Source: Pseudoips prasinana (lineage: Eukaryota > Arthropoda > Insecta > Lepidoptera > Nolidae). From it: 64,000 nucleotides of DNA. Positions 50,915 to 62,898 of the stretch are shown one piece after another (position 1 is the stretch's first letter; every line of letters begins with the position of its first letter). Below the pieces are notes generated by a model that worked only from the letters and a program-made list of their open reading frames with translations, did not search any database and had not been told where the DNA came from. The position numbers and the translations under genes are program-made. The stretch is from the NCBI GenBank assembly GCA_951640165.1, contig OX621254.1:26262001-26326000 (forward strand). Reading direction: 5' to 3'.

Positions 50915-52715
50915 CTAGGATGAGGAAGAGAGATAATGTGCTTTGACAAGATTTTTAAATATTGATACTGTTTTACATTGGCGAATGTTAGGGGGAAGAG
51001 AATTCCACAACCTGACCGCATGAACCGTATAAGAGTAGGAGTAAAAGTCAGTTTTATGTTGAGGGATTAGGAGAAGAGATCGACGATGGGATCTGCAGGG
51101 AGCATCGGTACAATTAAGATAGGAAAAACGGTCCCGCAGGTAGGGAGGGGATAAGGGATTGTGAAGGATATTGAAGAGGAGACACAATATACGAGTATTC
51201 CTGCGAAGCCGAACGGGTAGCCACTTGAGATCCTTGCGAAAATTGGAGACATGATCATATTTCTTAAGACCGAATATAAAACGAATGCAGAGATTTTGCA
51301 AGCGCTCAAGTTTATTCAACAGCTCCTCGGTGACATCCAGATAGCAGCAATCAGCGTAGTCTAGAATGGGTTGTAGAAGAATTTGAGCAAGAGAGATTTT
51401 CGTTTTCAAAGGCAGAAAGTTTTGGAGATGTTTCAGTGAGTGAAAAGTAAAGTGAATCTTCCTACTGACTTCAGAGACATGTGCCTTCCAAGAAAGATTA
51501 CAGTCGAAAGTTACACCCATATTTTTTGCGGTTTCGGTGTATGTTATTGCAAAAGCCATCTAAATAAACTGCAGGAATGGACGCGATCTCCAGATATCTC
51601 AACATATGCCTGCTTCCAATGATCATGGCCTGGGATTTACTCGGGTTAATTAATAGACCATAGGACTTAGCCCATTGGTTGATGTGTTCAAAGTCACAAT
51701 TTATAGCAGAAATAGCAGCAGTAACATTAATATGGGCGAAGGACCTGTAAAGTTGCAAATCGTCTGCATACAAATGGAAGTTAGAGGAGATAACCCTTGT
51801 AACGGAGTTTATGAAAATGGAAAAAAGTAACGGAGAAAGAACGCCACCCTGGGGTACCCCCGCAGTGAGTGTACACCAATCTGAATAAGACTCTTCATGG
51901 CGAATACACTGCGAGCGCCCCCGAAGATAAGAGTTAAACCAGGAGATGCTGCTGGAAGAGCAGTTTAGCGAAGATAAGACACCAAGGAGGACATCAAAAT
52001 CGACAGAATTGAAGGCATTACTGAAATACAGCAATACCAACAGGGATAGGAATTTATTGTCCATGGCCCAGCGAATATCTTCGGTCACTTTGAGAAGGGC
52101 AGTGACAGTGCTATGGCCAGAGCGGAATCCAGACTGGAATGGGCTGAGGAACTTATTGCAGGATAGAAAGTCTGACAGCTGATGATGGACAATATGCTCA
52201 AGAACCTTCGAAAGAAATGGGAGTATAGAAATAGGGCGGAACTGGGATGGTATAACAGGATTAGCCACTTTGGGCAAAGGAATAATGTGAGCTCGTTTCC
52301 AAGCTGATGGAAAAGTGGAAGAGAATAAAGAGAAATTAAAAATATGTGTAAGAACAGGTAGAAGGGTGGAAAGAATTGGGCTAATCATCCTTGAGCAAAT
52401 ATTGTCATGTCCAACTGCAGTTGAAGATATAGAAAGAATGGATTTTTTAACGTCCTCCTCGGTAACGGGAGATAGGTTGAAAGGAGAACATTGCGGTATC
52501 GGCAAAAGTGAGAGATCGTGCAAGGTAGCAGATTTTCTTTGAATGTCAAGAGTGAGAGAGAGATCGATGTCCTTACAGACCAAGGCGGGGGATTAACCGA
52601 TACCATTGGATTTTAAAAATTTCCAATCTGAAGAGGAATTCCGACTATCAAGAGACGTATAGAAGTGGCGTTTCTTAGCATCACGACACAGGCGATTGCA
52701 ACGGTTCCGTAGTTG
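50915..52715 (-). pseudogene. LINE I reverse transcriptase (3' half)
   Basis: Frames 51498-52583 and 50915-51559. Reads HDNICSRMISPILSTLLPVL, SQFRPISILPFLSKVLEHIV, FQSGFRSGHSTVTALLKVTE, motif A LLYFSNAFNSVDFDV, motif B AGVPQGGVLSPLLFSIFIN and motif C LYADDLQLYRS. Codon 52026-52028 is TAT (Tyr) where motif A has its catalytic Asp. C-terminal part includes LEYADCC-like LDYADCCYLD and VRLWNSLPPNIRQ. The 5' half resumes at 55890 after the RTE. Confidence 0.85.
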
Positions 52716-52731
52716 TTTCATCATCATCATA

Positions 52732-54048
52732 TCAGCTGAAAGACGTCCACTGCTGGACAAAGGCCTCCCTCAAAGATCTCCACAATTGCCGGTCTTGCGC
52801 TATCCGCATCCAGCGTTTTCCAGCGACCCGCACAAGATCATCGGTCCATCTTGTAGGGGGCCTGCCCACGCTGCGTCTTCCGGTTCGTGGTCGCCACTCG
52901 AGAACCTTTCTGCCCCAGCGGCCGTTGGCTCTACGAGCTATGTGCCCTGCCCACTGCCACTTCAGCTTGGCAATTCTTAGGGCTATGTCGGTGACTTTGG
53001 TTCGCCTGCGGATCTCATCATTTCTGATTCGATCTCGCAGGGAAACTCCAAGCATAGCCCTTTCCATTGCTCTTTGGGTGACCTTGAGCCGCCTGATAAG
53101 GCCCATAGTTAGCGACCACGTCTCTGTTCCGTAAGTCATCACTGGCAACACACACTGGTCGAAGACTTTCGACTTGAGACACTGCGGTATTTGGGACGAG
53201 AAGATATTACGTAGCTTCCCGAACGCTGCCCAGCCGAGTTGGATTCTACGATTGACCTCCTTCTCGAAGTTGGACCTACCTAGTTGGATGGTCTGTCCTA
53301 GGTAAATATAGTTCTCTACAACTTCGAGTGCAGAGTCTCCAACCTTAACTAGAGTGGGTGCAACATGGATGTTTGACATAATTTTCGTCTTATCCATGTT
53401 AATTTTCAGACCCACTTGTTGAGAGACTCTGCTGAGGCCATCGAGCATTGTACCGAGGTCGTCAAGGGTCTCAGCCATGACTACTATATCGTCGGCAAAT
53501 CGAAGGTGGGTGATGTACTCGCCATTGACATTGATGCCAAAGCCTTTCCAGTCCAGAAGCTTGAAGACATCTTCCAATGCAGCGGTGAACAGTTTCGGAG
53601 ATATAACATCTCCCTGTCTCACACCTCGCTGCAAGTGGATAGGTTTCGAGTTCTGGTCCTGGAGTCGCACTGACATAGTGGCGTTTTCGTACAAACACTT
53701 TAACACCTCGATATACCGGTAGTCGATTTGGCACCTTTGGAGAGACCTCAGTACGGCCCAAGTTTCGATCGAATCGAAGGCTTTCTCATAGTCCACAAAC
53801 GCTAAGCATAATGGCTGGTTATACTCTTCGGTCTTCTGTATAACCTGCCGCAGCGTATGTATGTGGTCTATGGTACTAAAGCCTTTACGGAAACCGGCTT
53901 GTTCGGGAGGCTGGAAGTCGTCAAACCTGCGTGCGAGACGATTCGTAATGACCCTCGAAAACAACTTGTAAACATGGCTCAGCAGTGTGATGGGTCTGTA
54001 ATTCTTCAAGAGGGTTTTATCGCCCTTTTTGAAGAAGAGCACCACCAC
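52732..54048 (-). pseudogene. RTE reverse transcriptase (3' part of the single ORF)
   Basis: NYRPITLLSHVYKLFSRVIT, EQAGFRKGFSTIDHI, motif A AFVDYEKAFDSIE, motif B RGVRQGDVISPKLF, motif C LRFADDIVVMAETL and the RTE-type C-terminus (WAGHIARRANGRWGRKVLEW, GRPPTRWTDDLVRVAG). No internal stop. It lies in the same frame as the upstream segment, so only one nonsense codon divides the protein. Confidence 0.9.
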
Positions 54049-54072
54049 ACCCCTGTGCCATGCTTTTGGCGT

Positions 54073-55800
54073 TTAACCTTCTAGTATGACGGAGTTAAAT
54101 AACTTCTGAAGGGCCCGTAGGATTGGTGTACCACCCGCCTTCAGAAGCTCTGCCGTAATTCCATCATCACCAGGCGCCTTGTTGTTCTTAAGCTGTTCGA
54201 GAGCCATTCTAATCTCGCACAGGCTGACGTCCGGGATGTCGTCGGTGAAGTGTTGGGTTAGTCGTGCTCTGGGATCTGAGGCACAACTATCGACAGGTGA
54301 CTGGGTTTTCGCATACAGCTGTCCATAGAACCTCTCGATCTCTCCCAGCAACTCAGGTTTAGACGTGACGATTCTGCCATCCTCAGTCTTCAGCTTCGTC
54401 AGTTGGCTCTGTCCAACAGACAGTTCTCTTGCAAACACTTTAGAGCCTTTGTTCCGCTCAATGGCTTCTTTAATACAATTTGTATTAAATTGGCGCGTGT
54501 CGCGTGTCAAAGACTTTGAGATCTGTCTGTTGAGCTGCCGGTATCTGGTAGCATCATCAGAGGATGTCAGAACCATTTTCCGTCTTTCGTCCATAAGCTG
54601 CAGGGTATAGTCAGAGATCTTTTTGGTTCTGTTTGTACGGTGGGCCTTGAAGACCTTAGACCCAGCCGTATGGACAGCTTCTACGAGCCTGTCATGGTAT
54701 GAGTCCACTTCCTCGCAATCTGCTAGGCATTCGAAACGGTTTTGCAGTTCGAGCTGAAAGGGTTCAGGGTTTTGGATGTGGATGGGTAAAGGTCGGAGCG
54801 TAGACTTTATTAGTCGGGACCTCTGGAGCTTGACATTTAGGTTCAATGAGCCTCTCACCAGTCTGTGATCGCTCCCGGTTTTAACCGTATTGATCACTGA
54901 GACGTCATTGAACACCTGTCTACTCGTCGACAAGATAAAGTCTATCTCGTTTTTTGTTTTACCATCGGGGCTTACCCAGGTCCATTTGCGGTTTTCCGAC
55001 TTCTTGAAAAAGGAGTTCATCATAAAGAGTCCCTCCTTCTCCATGAAGTCGGCCAACATTTGGCCCCGGGGATTCCGGTCTCCAGTTCCAAATTGCCCCA
55101 CTTTCAGCTCATTCCCGAATCGTTTACCCAGCTTCGCGTTAAAGTCCCCCATGACCACAGTGAAATAAGAGTTCGAGGTATGTATGGCTCTAGAAATATC
55201 CTCATACATGACCTCAACCTCATCGTCGGAGTGCGTCGAAGTCGGCGCGTAAACCTGTATGACCTTCAACGAATACCGCTTGGTAATTCTGAGTATAAGG
55301 TTCGCAACCCTAGTCGACACACTCTCGATTTTCACTATGTTGTGGACGAGGGACTTGTGGACTATGAACCCAACACCACCTTGGGAGAGTTGGTCGCCTT
55401 CCCGGAAATAGAACAGATTCCCGGATTTCAGGATTATCGTGTCCTCCCCCTCTCTTCGGACTTCAGATAATCCTATTATGTCCCAATGTAACCTGCTCAA
55501 TTCTTCCTCCAGTTCGATCATCTTCTCGTCGGTCCGCAGTGTGCGTGTGTTGTATGTTGCCAGGGCCAGAGGTCGTCGGTTTTGGTAACGCGGAATCTGC
55601 CGGGGATTCTTAGCACCCCCTGCCCTGCCGTAACCACGGCTGTTACCACGGCTGGGAATAGCAGGGCTGCCGGGGACTGGGGGCCGCGGTTTAATTGTGT
55701 CCTTCATTTGAGGGGATCTGCCATAATCGCCACGCTTGGCAAACGGGTTGGCGATCGCAGTAAGGTAGAAATTGGTACTCATGAGAACGCTGCTGCCCAT
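54073..55800 (-). pseudogene. RTE endonuclease and start of RT
   Basis: The first ATG is at 55800. ALATYNTRTLRTDEKMIELE, IIGLSEVRREGEDTI, IQVYAPTSTHSDDEVE, FTVVMGDFNAKLGKRFGNE, KNEIDFILST and TGSDHRLVRG form the endonuclease. AYA-like linker, then LKNNKAPGDDGITAELLKAG of the RT N-terminus and LQKLFNSVILEG before the stop (54073). Confidence 0.9.
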
Positions 55801-55889
55801 TCTCTGGAATATATTCCCTCGGGACGACTTCTCCGTCCCCCCACGGGATGAGAGGGGGTGGTGATATTCTCTAGGCCGTCACCACACAG

Positions 55890-56990
55890 CCGGGCTAAAT
55901 TTCCCTCTGTAGGATTGCGTTTGTACCTACGCTTTGCCTTATCTCTGCGAGCCATATAATCTTTAATATCAGCAGTAATCCAAGGTGCAGGAGAGTGTTT
56001 AACCTTTACTCGACGTTTTGGTGCATGTCGATCATACAAAGCTAGAATATTAAATAAGTTCACTTTATCATCAACGTTAGATGAGTTAAAGATATTTGAC
56101 CAATCTATGCTCTCTGCATCACACTGTAACATCTCCAAATTAATGCCCTGGAAATTACGAAGAAAAAGGAATTTTGCTTTAAGTTTAGGAGGTCGTACAG
56201 CGTAAGACAAATAAATCAGATCGTGATAGGAGAATGAAGCAGTTAATTGACCATGAGTTGCAACGTGATCAGGAGACGAAACAATCATAAGGTCTAAAAG
56301 AGATGGGTTGCAATTAGGAGAATGATGTGTAGCGGAGAGCGGAAGAATATGGAGATTGATAAAAGATAAGAGTGACAGAAGTTTAGAAGAACGGTGGTCG
56401 TTTTTAATCAGACACGTATTGAAGTCACCCATCAAGACTACGTGATCATAGATTGGACATAAGTTATTTAGCAGAGTGTCCAGAGTATCAAAGTAGTCAG
56501 TCGAAGATTGGGGCTATAAAAAACCCCAAGGAGTAGCTTTGTGTGGTGTACAACAATTTCGAGGAATAAGTATTCCGCAGAACCAGTGTACTGAGAAGGT
56601 GATGCACTTACAATTGTGTGAGGGAGATCAGCCCGCAAATATATTGCTACACCACCGCAACCTTTATTAGTGCGATCGTTACGGATCAAAACGAATCCTG
56701 GAAGAGAAAAGTAAGGCGAGAGAAGAGAAGGTTTAAGGAAAGATTCTGATATTAGAAGAACGTCGATATTCGTGCTGCTAAATTATGCCAGAAGATCAGA
56801 ATAATGACCAGGTATACTCTGTGTATTAATGTGAGCAATGTTAAGATTATTGGAGTGGTCGGATAAACGAGAGGAGATCTGGTCATGCAGAGTCAGAGAA
56901 GTAAAAGAATCATCCGCGCTAACGTAACTAAGTGACGATGACGAACACGAGATAAAACTATCATCCAAGTTAGGTAAAATATCTTCCATA
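55890..56990 (-). pseudogene. LINE I endonuclease (5' half)
   Basis: Minus-strand pieces at 56783-56989, 56468-56689 and 55896-56435 read NIAHINTQSIPGHYSDL, the RTNKGCGGVAIYLRADLPH block, VVLMGDFNTCLI-like MMGDFNTCLIKND and PNCNPSLLDLMIV, then the linker WITADIKDYMARRDKAKRRY. Frame changes between pieces show decay. It continues into 52715 across the RTE. Confidence 0.8.
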
Positions 56991-57067
56991 ATTAGTAATA
57001 TATAAAGTTGGAAAAAATTATAATTTGGAAATATAATTTTTAATAATTAAATAATTATTTAATAATA

Positions 57068-57280
57068 ATTATTTACACACGGCCATCTGATCTCAAACTA
57101 AGCAGAGCTTGGAATGGAAACCAGATAATTGATATACTAATTTTTCTTTTTTAAATACGAGCTTATATTGATAATTACACCCAGACTCAGGACAAACAGA
57201 CATGTGGGTGTGAAACGAACCCACGACCTCCGGCGTGAAAAGTAAGCATTTGCCAACCACACCAACAGGCCCGTCAAAAT
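57068..57280 (-). mobile_element. SINE family 1, copy 2
   Basis: ttacacacggccatctgat, actaagcagagcttg, gaaaccagataa and gacaaacagacatgtggg match the copies at 38312 and 63613. B-box-like acgaacccacgacc near 57212, A-box-like ccaaccaca near 57255. Confidence 0.8.
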
Positions 57281-57493
57281 TATCAATTCTAATACTCTTT
57301 TTGACAGAATATATGTTTAAGTAATTTAACCGAACATTTTAGATAAAGACAGCTTAACCAAAAAAGATATGAATTATCTTGAAGAACATTGGTTAAAACT
57401 AAAATCGAATGCAGAAATATCTTTAGAATTACACTTCTATTTTTATCATAAGATTCTACTTTAAATATTAATGACGGTCATTATATATTATAG

Positions 57494-58598
<1,105 letters not shown>

Positions 58599-58668
58599 GT
58601 CAGGTTAAGTGCAACACAAATTTTCAATACTGACATGTATTGAAAATTTGTGTTGCACTTAACCTGAC
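58599..58668. repeat. Fold-back palindrome 4, perfect 31-bp arms
   Basis: Arms 58599-58629 and 58638-58668 are exact inverse copies (gtcaggttaagtgcaacac at the outer end) around an 8-nt loop. Confidence 0.97.
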
Positions 58669-58785
58669 AAAAAAATAAATAAATATAAATATTCAAATAC
58701 TGCTGCGTCTTTATAGTTAGGAGGTGAATATACAACACAACGTACAAAATTTACATCTTTATCCAAGTTATCCAAATCAATTTCT

Positions 58786-58814
58786 GCTGCATTACCATAT
58801 TATGGTAATGCAGC
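58786..58814. repeat. Fold-back palindrome 5, 14-bp arms
   Basis: gctgcattaccata and its inverse around a single base. Confidence 0.9.
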
Positions 58815-59035
58815 ATTCAATAACATCAACACTTATATAGCCATTTCTACCAAACGTGGCTATAACGTGGTGATTGTGGCACATCCCTCCAAATGATGGA
58901 CAGAATTCTATTGTGAGATCTTTCTGGGAAACATTTGTCCAGGTGGGTACTCATTCTTTCTTATTTTATTAGTACATCTGTTAAGTAAAATAGAATTTAG
59001 TTTACCAACGTGGTGACTATGGCATGTTATATATC

Positions 59036-59104
59036 CTTGGAGGAGGCTTTTGTCCATCTGTGAACGTTTTCTTTTTGCTGTTAGCAAAAAGAAAATGTTT
59101 ACAG
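59036..59104. repeat. RTE tail remnant with fold-back palindrome 6
   Basis: ggaggcttttgtccatctg resembles the RTE 3' tail (ggaggcctttgtccagcag). Arms 59058-59079 and 59083-59104 match at 20 of 22 positions (cgttttctttttgct) around gtt. Confidence 0.75.
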
Positions 59105-60198
59105 TTATGTTTATTTAACATACTATTACTTCAGATTTATTTCACTAATATACAATGCGTCCTGAGGGGCTGCTGGGCTTGACAATGCAGGTAATTTTGG
59201 AATCGAAGCTCGAACCACATCACAGCATTTTGGCTCAAAGACTACGTGTGATTCTCGGGCAGCAGATGACTGAGTGTGGGGCCAGCAAATCGATAGCTAT
59301 CATCAAATGGTGTGGGTACGGCGTATTGATGAGGCAGCCAGAGAAACCAAGTCAAATGGTTTTGAAAAGGTTTCCGAACACAGAACTTGCTCAATATATG
59401 TTGGTACGTTAATACATAAAGACGCGAGCCTTTCTTCCGATTGAAGAAACGGCGGCCGCGCACTTAGAAGTAATATTAAAATGAATGATGAGGAATTATT
59501 AATTAATAGCAATAAAAATTCCAAACAAATCAAACGTTGTACGAAGTGATAAAATGTTTCAAATACTTTATCTACAATGACAAACAATTTGGATGATATG
59601 CGACAAAATATTAATGAAACAAATTAATAGTAATAACTTAAATTTATTGACAATTATTGACAAGTACTCTCTGTCTATTGACTTAAGTATTAAAAATGTC
59701 TATTCCAATAATAATAATCATTACTCAATGTCAAAACAGTGTCATAAAATGGTCGTAACAAATATCAATTATATAAATGTCAAAAGTAAAGAATGATTCT
59801 CACAGGTCGAAGAAAAAAGAATAGTAGAATACAATACATTATCCACAATCGAGAAATTTACTGAGATTTGAAAAAATAAACATTATATACGAGCATGTTG
59901 TAAGTATAACATCTGAGACTTTATCATTCCGTACAATAAAATTGAGATGAAATATATGTGAAGTCAATTTATTCATAATGTGTGTGGTCAAATATATCGT
60001 ACGTCTTGGTACAATCCATTCGCAAAATTGGTTGGCACCGTCTTACAGCCATATCTCCGCCACCGCGCACGCTCATTGGTCAAATCAAACAGCGTGCGGA
60101 TGCACAAACTTTAACAAATACAACAAACAAAACAACACTTTAAAAAATTATAAATAATTGTCGTTGTGCATAAGTCCTATGGATTTACGCTATTTTGC
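59105..60198. other. Upstream region of peptidase copy 3, no gene
   Basis: A plus frame at 59155-59412 is open for 85 codons but resembles nothing known. AT-rich otherwise. Confidence 0.4.
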
Positions 60199-60249
60199 TA
60201 TTTAAAGCAGAGCTTAGTGACTTCTGCGACACTTAATAAGAAACTCAGT
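60199..60249 (+). promoter_or_regulatory. Candidate core promoter of peptidase copy 3
   Basis: TATTTAAA at 60199-60206 is followed by a possible start near 60230; an arthropod initiator-like TCAGT at 60245-60249 lies just before the ATG but is 46 bp from the TATA-like box, further than usual. Confidence 0.3.
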
Positions 60250-60253
60250 GAAA

Positions 60254-60317
60254 ATGATGACATTCCGTGTCATTGTTATTTTGTTTTTAATTTTTAATTT
60301 CATACACTCACTAAAGG
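60254..60317 (+). CDS. Cysteine peptidase copy 3, exon 1 (signal peptide)
   Basis: Two ATGs (60254, 60257) open MMTFRVIVILFLIFNFIHS, a short n-region and a 12-residue hydrophobic core typical of a signal peptide, then LK and a donor |GTAAG in phase 1. The next exon (61287) accepts phase 1. The signal implies a secreted or lysosomal product, as in 26/29-kDa-type proteinases. Confidence 0.7.
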
Positions 60318-60451
60318 GTAAGTTTTTAAGATGTTATTTTCGACTCTCTCAGACTTCTGTGTAATTAGCTTCAGTAGATTATTGTTTATTTTTTTGTATG
60401 ACGGGCCCCAAAAAAAACCTTGTCGTATGCACTTCGTCGTACACACTGTCG

Positions 60452-61045
60452 TTTTCATCCACTTCGTCGCAGTCTGATAGCCATTCTAATTGGTTTTGTA
60501 ATTCGAGTTGAAAGGTTTCAGAGTTCTGGACCTGGGAAGGTAAATGACGGAACGTAGGTTTTATTCATTAGGGCTTCTGGAGTTTGGCATTAAGGTTCAA
60601 TAAGCGTGTTTATATCAGTATAAATTTTATAAATTATCACAGCTCCTCCCCCGTAGGTGATGGCGAGATATTTATGTACCCTATAACATATAGGGTACAT
60701 AATTATCTCGCCATCACCCGACCTCTTAGTAACATTCATGCAAAATTTTAAGTAAATCTATGCAGTACTTTTTCAGTTTAGCCCGGACATATATACAGAC
60801 AAAATTTCTAAAAACTATATGTTTGGCTTCGATATCGATTGTAGATCATGCCACAAGTATCCTTTTAAAAAAATACCCAATGTACAGTTTTGACTTTCGT
60901 ACGATTTTATTATATGTATAGATATGATCGCTACCAGTTTGACAGTATTGATCACAGAGATGTCATTGAATATTGGACTACTCATTAAAAAGACGCAGTT
61001 TCCTTCGCTTTTTAAGTTACGTTTCTTTTCTATATCCACATTTTA
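60452..61045 (-). mobile_element. RTE fragment split by a Helitron-like repeat
   Basis: 60452-60612 (cgcagtctgatagccattc, gtaattcgagttgaaagg) and 60926-61045 (gatcgctaccagtttgacag, attgatcacagagatgtcat) match consecutive parts of the RTE at about 54713-54960. The Helitron-like copy 2 lies between them, so it inserted into this RTE remnant. Confidence 0.75.
60622..60925. repeat. Helitron-like repeat, copy 2, with fold-back palindrome 7
   Basis: Matches copies 1 and 3 but lacks the first about 20 bp and contains an extra inverted duplication: 60656-60684 is repeated in inverse at 60690-60718 (28 of 29 positions), which the sister copies do not have. Confidence 0.85.
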
Positions 61046-61286
61046 GGAAGATAAAGACATTTTAAGATTCAGTAAATTTTTTTTATATATTTTATCTGGC
61101 ATGTGTACAATATTTTTAAAGACATCGTCCGCACTTACATTTAATTAGCTCATTTAACTAGGTACCTTAAAATCTTATATTTAACGGACACAAAGCCTAT
61201 GCGGGAATCGAACCCGCTACGCAATAGGCGCCACTATGTGTCCCAGTGCACAATTGCAGTAGTGATCAATCCTATATATGATGCAG
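61046..61286. other. Intron 1 of copy 3, remaining part
   Basis: No feature. Contains gcgggaatcgaacccgctacg at 61201-61221, a B-box-like sequence (minus strand) that may be a SINE or tRNA remnant. Confidence 0.35.
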
Positions 61287-61383
61287 GTGAAGACGAAAAA
61301 AAATTAGAATGGCCGAAAGAATATCACATGAAAGGAGATAAATTCGACGTCAAAACTGGCATATTACTACCCTTCGAAATATG
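61287..61383 (+). CDS. Cysteine peptidase copy 3, exon 2
   Basis: 97 nt between atgcAG and |GTAAGT, phases 1 and 2. It encodes EDEKKLEWPKEYHMKGDKFD and VKTGILLPFEIW. Same size and phases as copy 1 exon 2 (18616-18712). Corresponds to the W-P-x-Y-x-VKG-x-L-x-IPY start of the N-terminal domain in 26/29-kDa-type proteinases. Confidence 0.8.
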
Positions 61384-61458
61384 GTAAGTTAACTTGTTGT
61401 TTAGTCGTGTAGACAATAATAGAATGCATAATCTCATGTGTTATATATTAAATAATAA

Positions 61459-61745
61459 CTAGCTTTGCCCTGCGGTTTTACTCGCGTTAATTTTTTTAAA
61501 TTATCACAGCTCCTCCCCCGTACGTGATAGCGTGATAATATGTAGCCTATATGTTGACCCGATCTTTTAGTAATATTCATGCAACATTTGAAGTAAATCC
61601 ATGCAGTACTTTTTGAGTTTAGCCCGGACATACATACAGACACACAGACCAAAATTCTAAAAAGTATATTTTTTAGAATTTTGGTGATCCTTTAAAAAAA
61701 TATTCAATGTACAGTTTTGACTTTCCCACGATTTTATTACATGTA
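61459..61745. repeat. Helitron-like repeat, copy 3, with fold-back palindrome 8
   Basis: Matches copy 1 from ctagctttgccc to cgattttattac. In place of about 37 bp present in the other copies it has an inverse copy of the preceding accaaaattctaaaaa (arms 61648-61663 and 61670-61685, 16 of 16). Confidence 0.85.
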
Positions 61746-62135
61746 ATAGAAGATAATAATGAAATCTTTTATTCCGAAATTTTCTAATTTTCTAAATGAT
61801 AATTTTATGATTCTAAATCATGGTTAATACAAGAATCCCTAAGTCCCTAAGTTCGGTATGGTCATAACCCTTCTCCAACGTCTTCCACTGTTTCCTATCT
61901 GTTAGCCAAAGAATCTTAGCCAAAAGGTACCTAGAGTCAATTTCAGATCATCTTCCCATCTTCTCGCTTTGCGATAGCGAAAATAGTAATAAAATGCGTT
62001 TTACAAAATAACATGGATTATGGTTAAGAATAGTGTCGTAAATTTTCACACAAACGCTTAATTATAATGAATGACTGGTTATACTTCTCAGTCTTCTCGC
62101 TCATGGCCTCAGTACATTTATATTTTTTTCTTGTA
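61746..62135. other. Intron 2 of copy 3, no feature
   Basis: AT-rich noncoding DNA; ccaacgtcttccactgtttcc-type sequence at 61876 may be repeat debris. Confidence 0.35.
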
Positions 62136-62270
62136 CAGACGCGAGCACATCCAGCTGCCCCAATCTGTTATTTTTCTTTTATAGAATTTCAACTTTATCA
62201 CAAAACATTAAGCTTCACTTTCAATAGGGGAAGTTTGACAGTTTGGTGAAGCTTGATCTGCTGGCGTCTG
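62136..62270. mobile_element. MITE family 1, complete copy, 135 bp
   Basis: CAGACGCGAG...CTGGCGTCTG flanked by TA. Same length as the copy at 32747-32881. Confidence 0.8.
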
Positions 62271-62334
62271 TACAACGGGCCCCAAAGAAAGTCCTAGTAA
62301 TATGGACACTTTTCACGAAGCTGTCTGCGTATGC

Positions 62335-62424
62335 ATATGCTGTATGCGTGCACTTGTTCATAGTCTGGTAGGCATCCAAATTGCTTTTGTAGTTGGAGCT
62401 AGAAGGATCCAGGGTTTTGGATAT
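62335..62424 (-). mobile_element. RTE fragment
   Basis: gtctggtaggcatccaaatt, gtagttggagctagaagg and atccagggttttggatatgg resemble RTE 54715-54790 in the same orientation as the RTE at 52.7 kb. Confidence 0.6.
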
Positions 62425-62735
62425 GGAAGAGTCCTGGGTTCAAATCCTGGGTCGGGCCATAAATTGATTTTAAAATTTAATTTCTCCGTTTCGTCCCGAA
62501 GTATAAGGGTTGGTAGTATTTACACTCCCGTGCCGAGGCTTCTCCGAGGAGCATATAAAGTCATCGGTCCTGTACCTGACCTCTTTCCAATCGTGTTGCT
62601 CTTCGTCGCATCGGATCATGAGAGTAATGAAATAGCCTGTGCTTGCACACACTTATGCACTATAATAAATCCCGCGCAGATGGCTAGTCTCCATTGAGAG
62701 TGGTCGCCGTGGCCGAAATTTAATCTGGAGGACAT
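62425..62735 (+). mobile_element. SINE family 2
   Basis: Starts with a B-box-like head gggttcaaatcctgggtcgg, then cgaagtataagggttggtag, cttctccgaggagcatataa and a stereotyped 3' body. Related to 38640-38885 (inverted) and probably 21880-22205. Confidence 0.6.
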
Positions 62736-62752
62736 TATTATTATTTTCACAG

Positions 62753-62846
62753 GTACAGCGAGAAACACAACCGTTCCCGCATAGATTTAGGAGGCTCTGT
62801 AAAGTATTACTATGACTTGGAATCAAATGAAACTGATTTTTTTGCG
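62753..62846 (+). CDS. Cysteine peptidase copy 3, exon 3
   Basis: 94 nt between ttttcacAG and |GTAAGT. With the two bases of exon 2 it reads WYSEKHNRSRIDLGGSVKYY and YDLESNETDFFA, matching the W-Y-x-K-x-RSRID-x-GG segment of 26/29-kDa-type proteinases. It ends in phase 0. The inhibitor and peptidase exons must lie to the right of the window. This exon has no counterpart in copy 1. Confidence 0.85.
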
Positions 62847-62898
62847 GTAAGTGTACCAGAAGATAAATTATGAAACTGAACAAATCAAATTATTCATA

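Larger units (their letters stand above)
52716..55889 (-). mobile_element. RTE retrotransposon, nearly intact, inserted in LINE I
   Basis: 3.17 kb on the minus strand with a (ATG)n 3' tail (52716-52731) and a short 5' leader. One frame encodes endonuclease and RT, interrupted by a single TAA at 54073-54075. LINE I codons on the two sides join in frame (EGNLAR with QLRNRC). No clear target duplication. Fragments of the same family occur at 21016, 39000, 40290, 59036, 60452 and 62335. Confidence 0.92.

Noticed and set aside
59155..59412. 85-codon plus-strand ORF as a host gene
   Set aside because: No recognisable motif, no upstream or downstream exon signal, composition close to the flanks.
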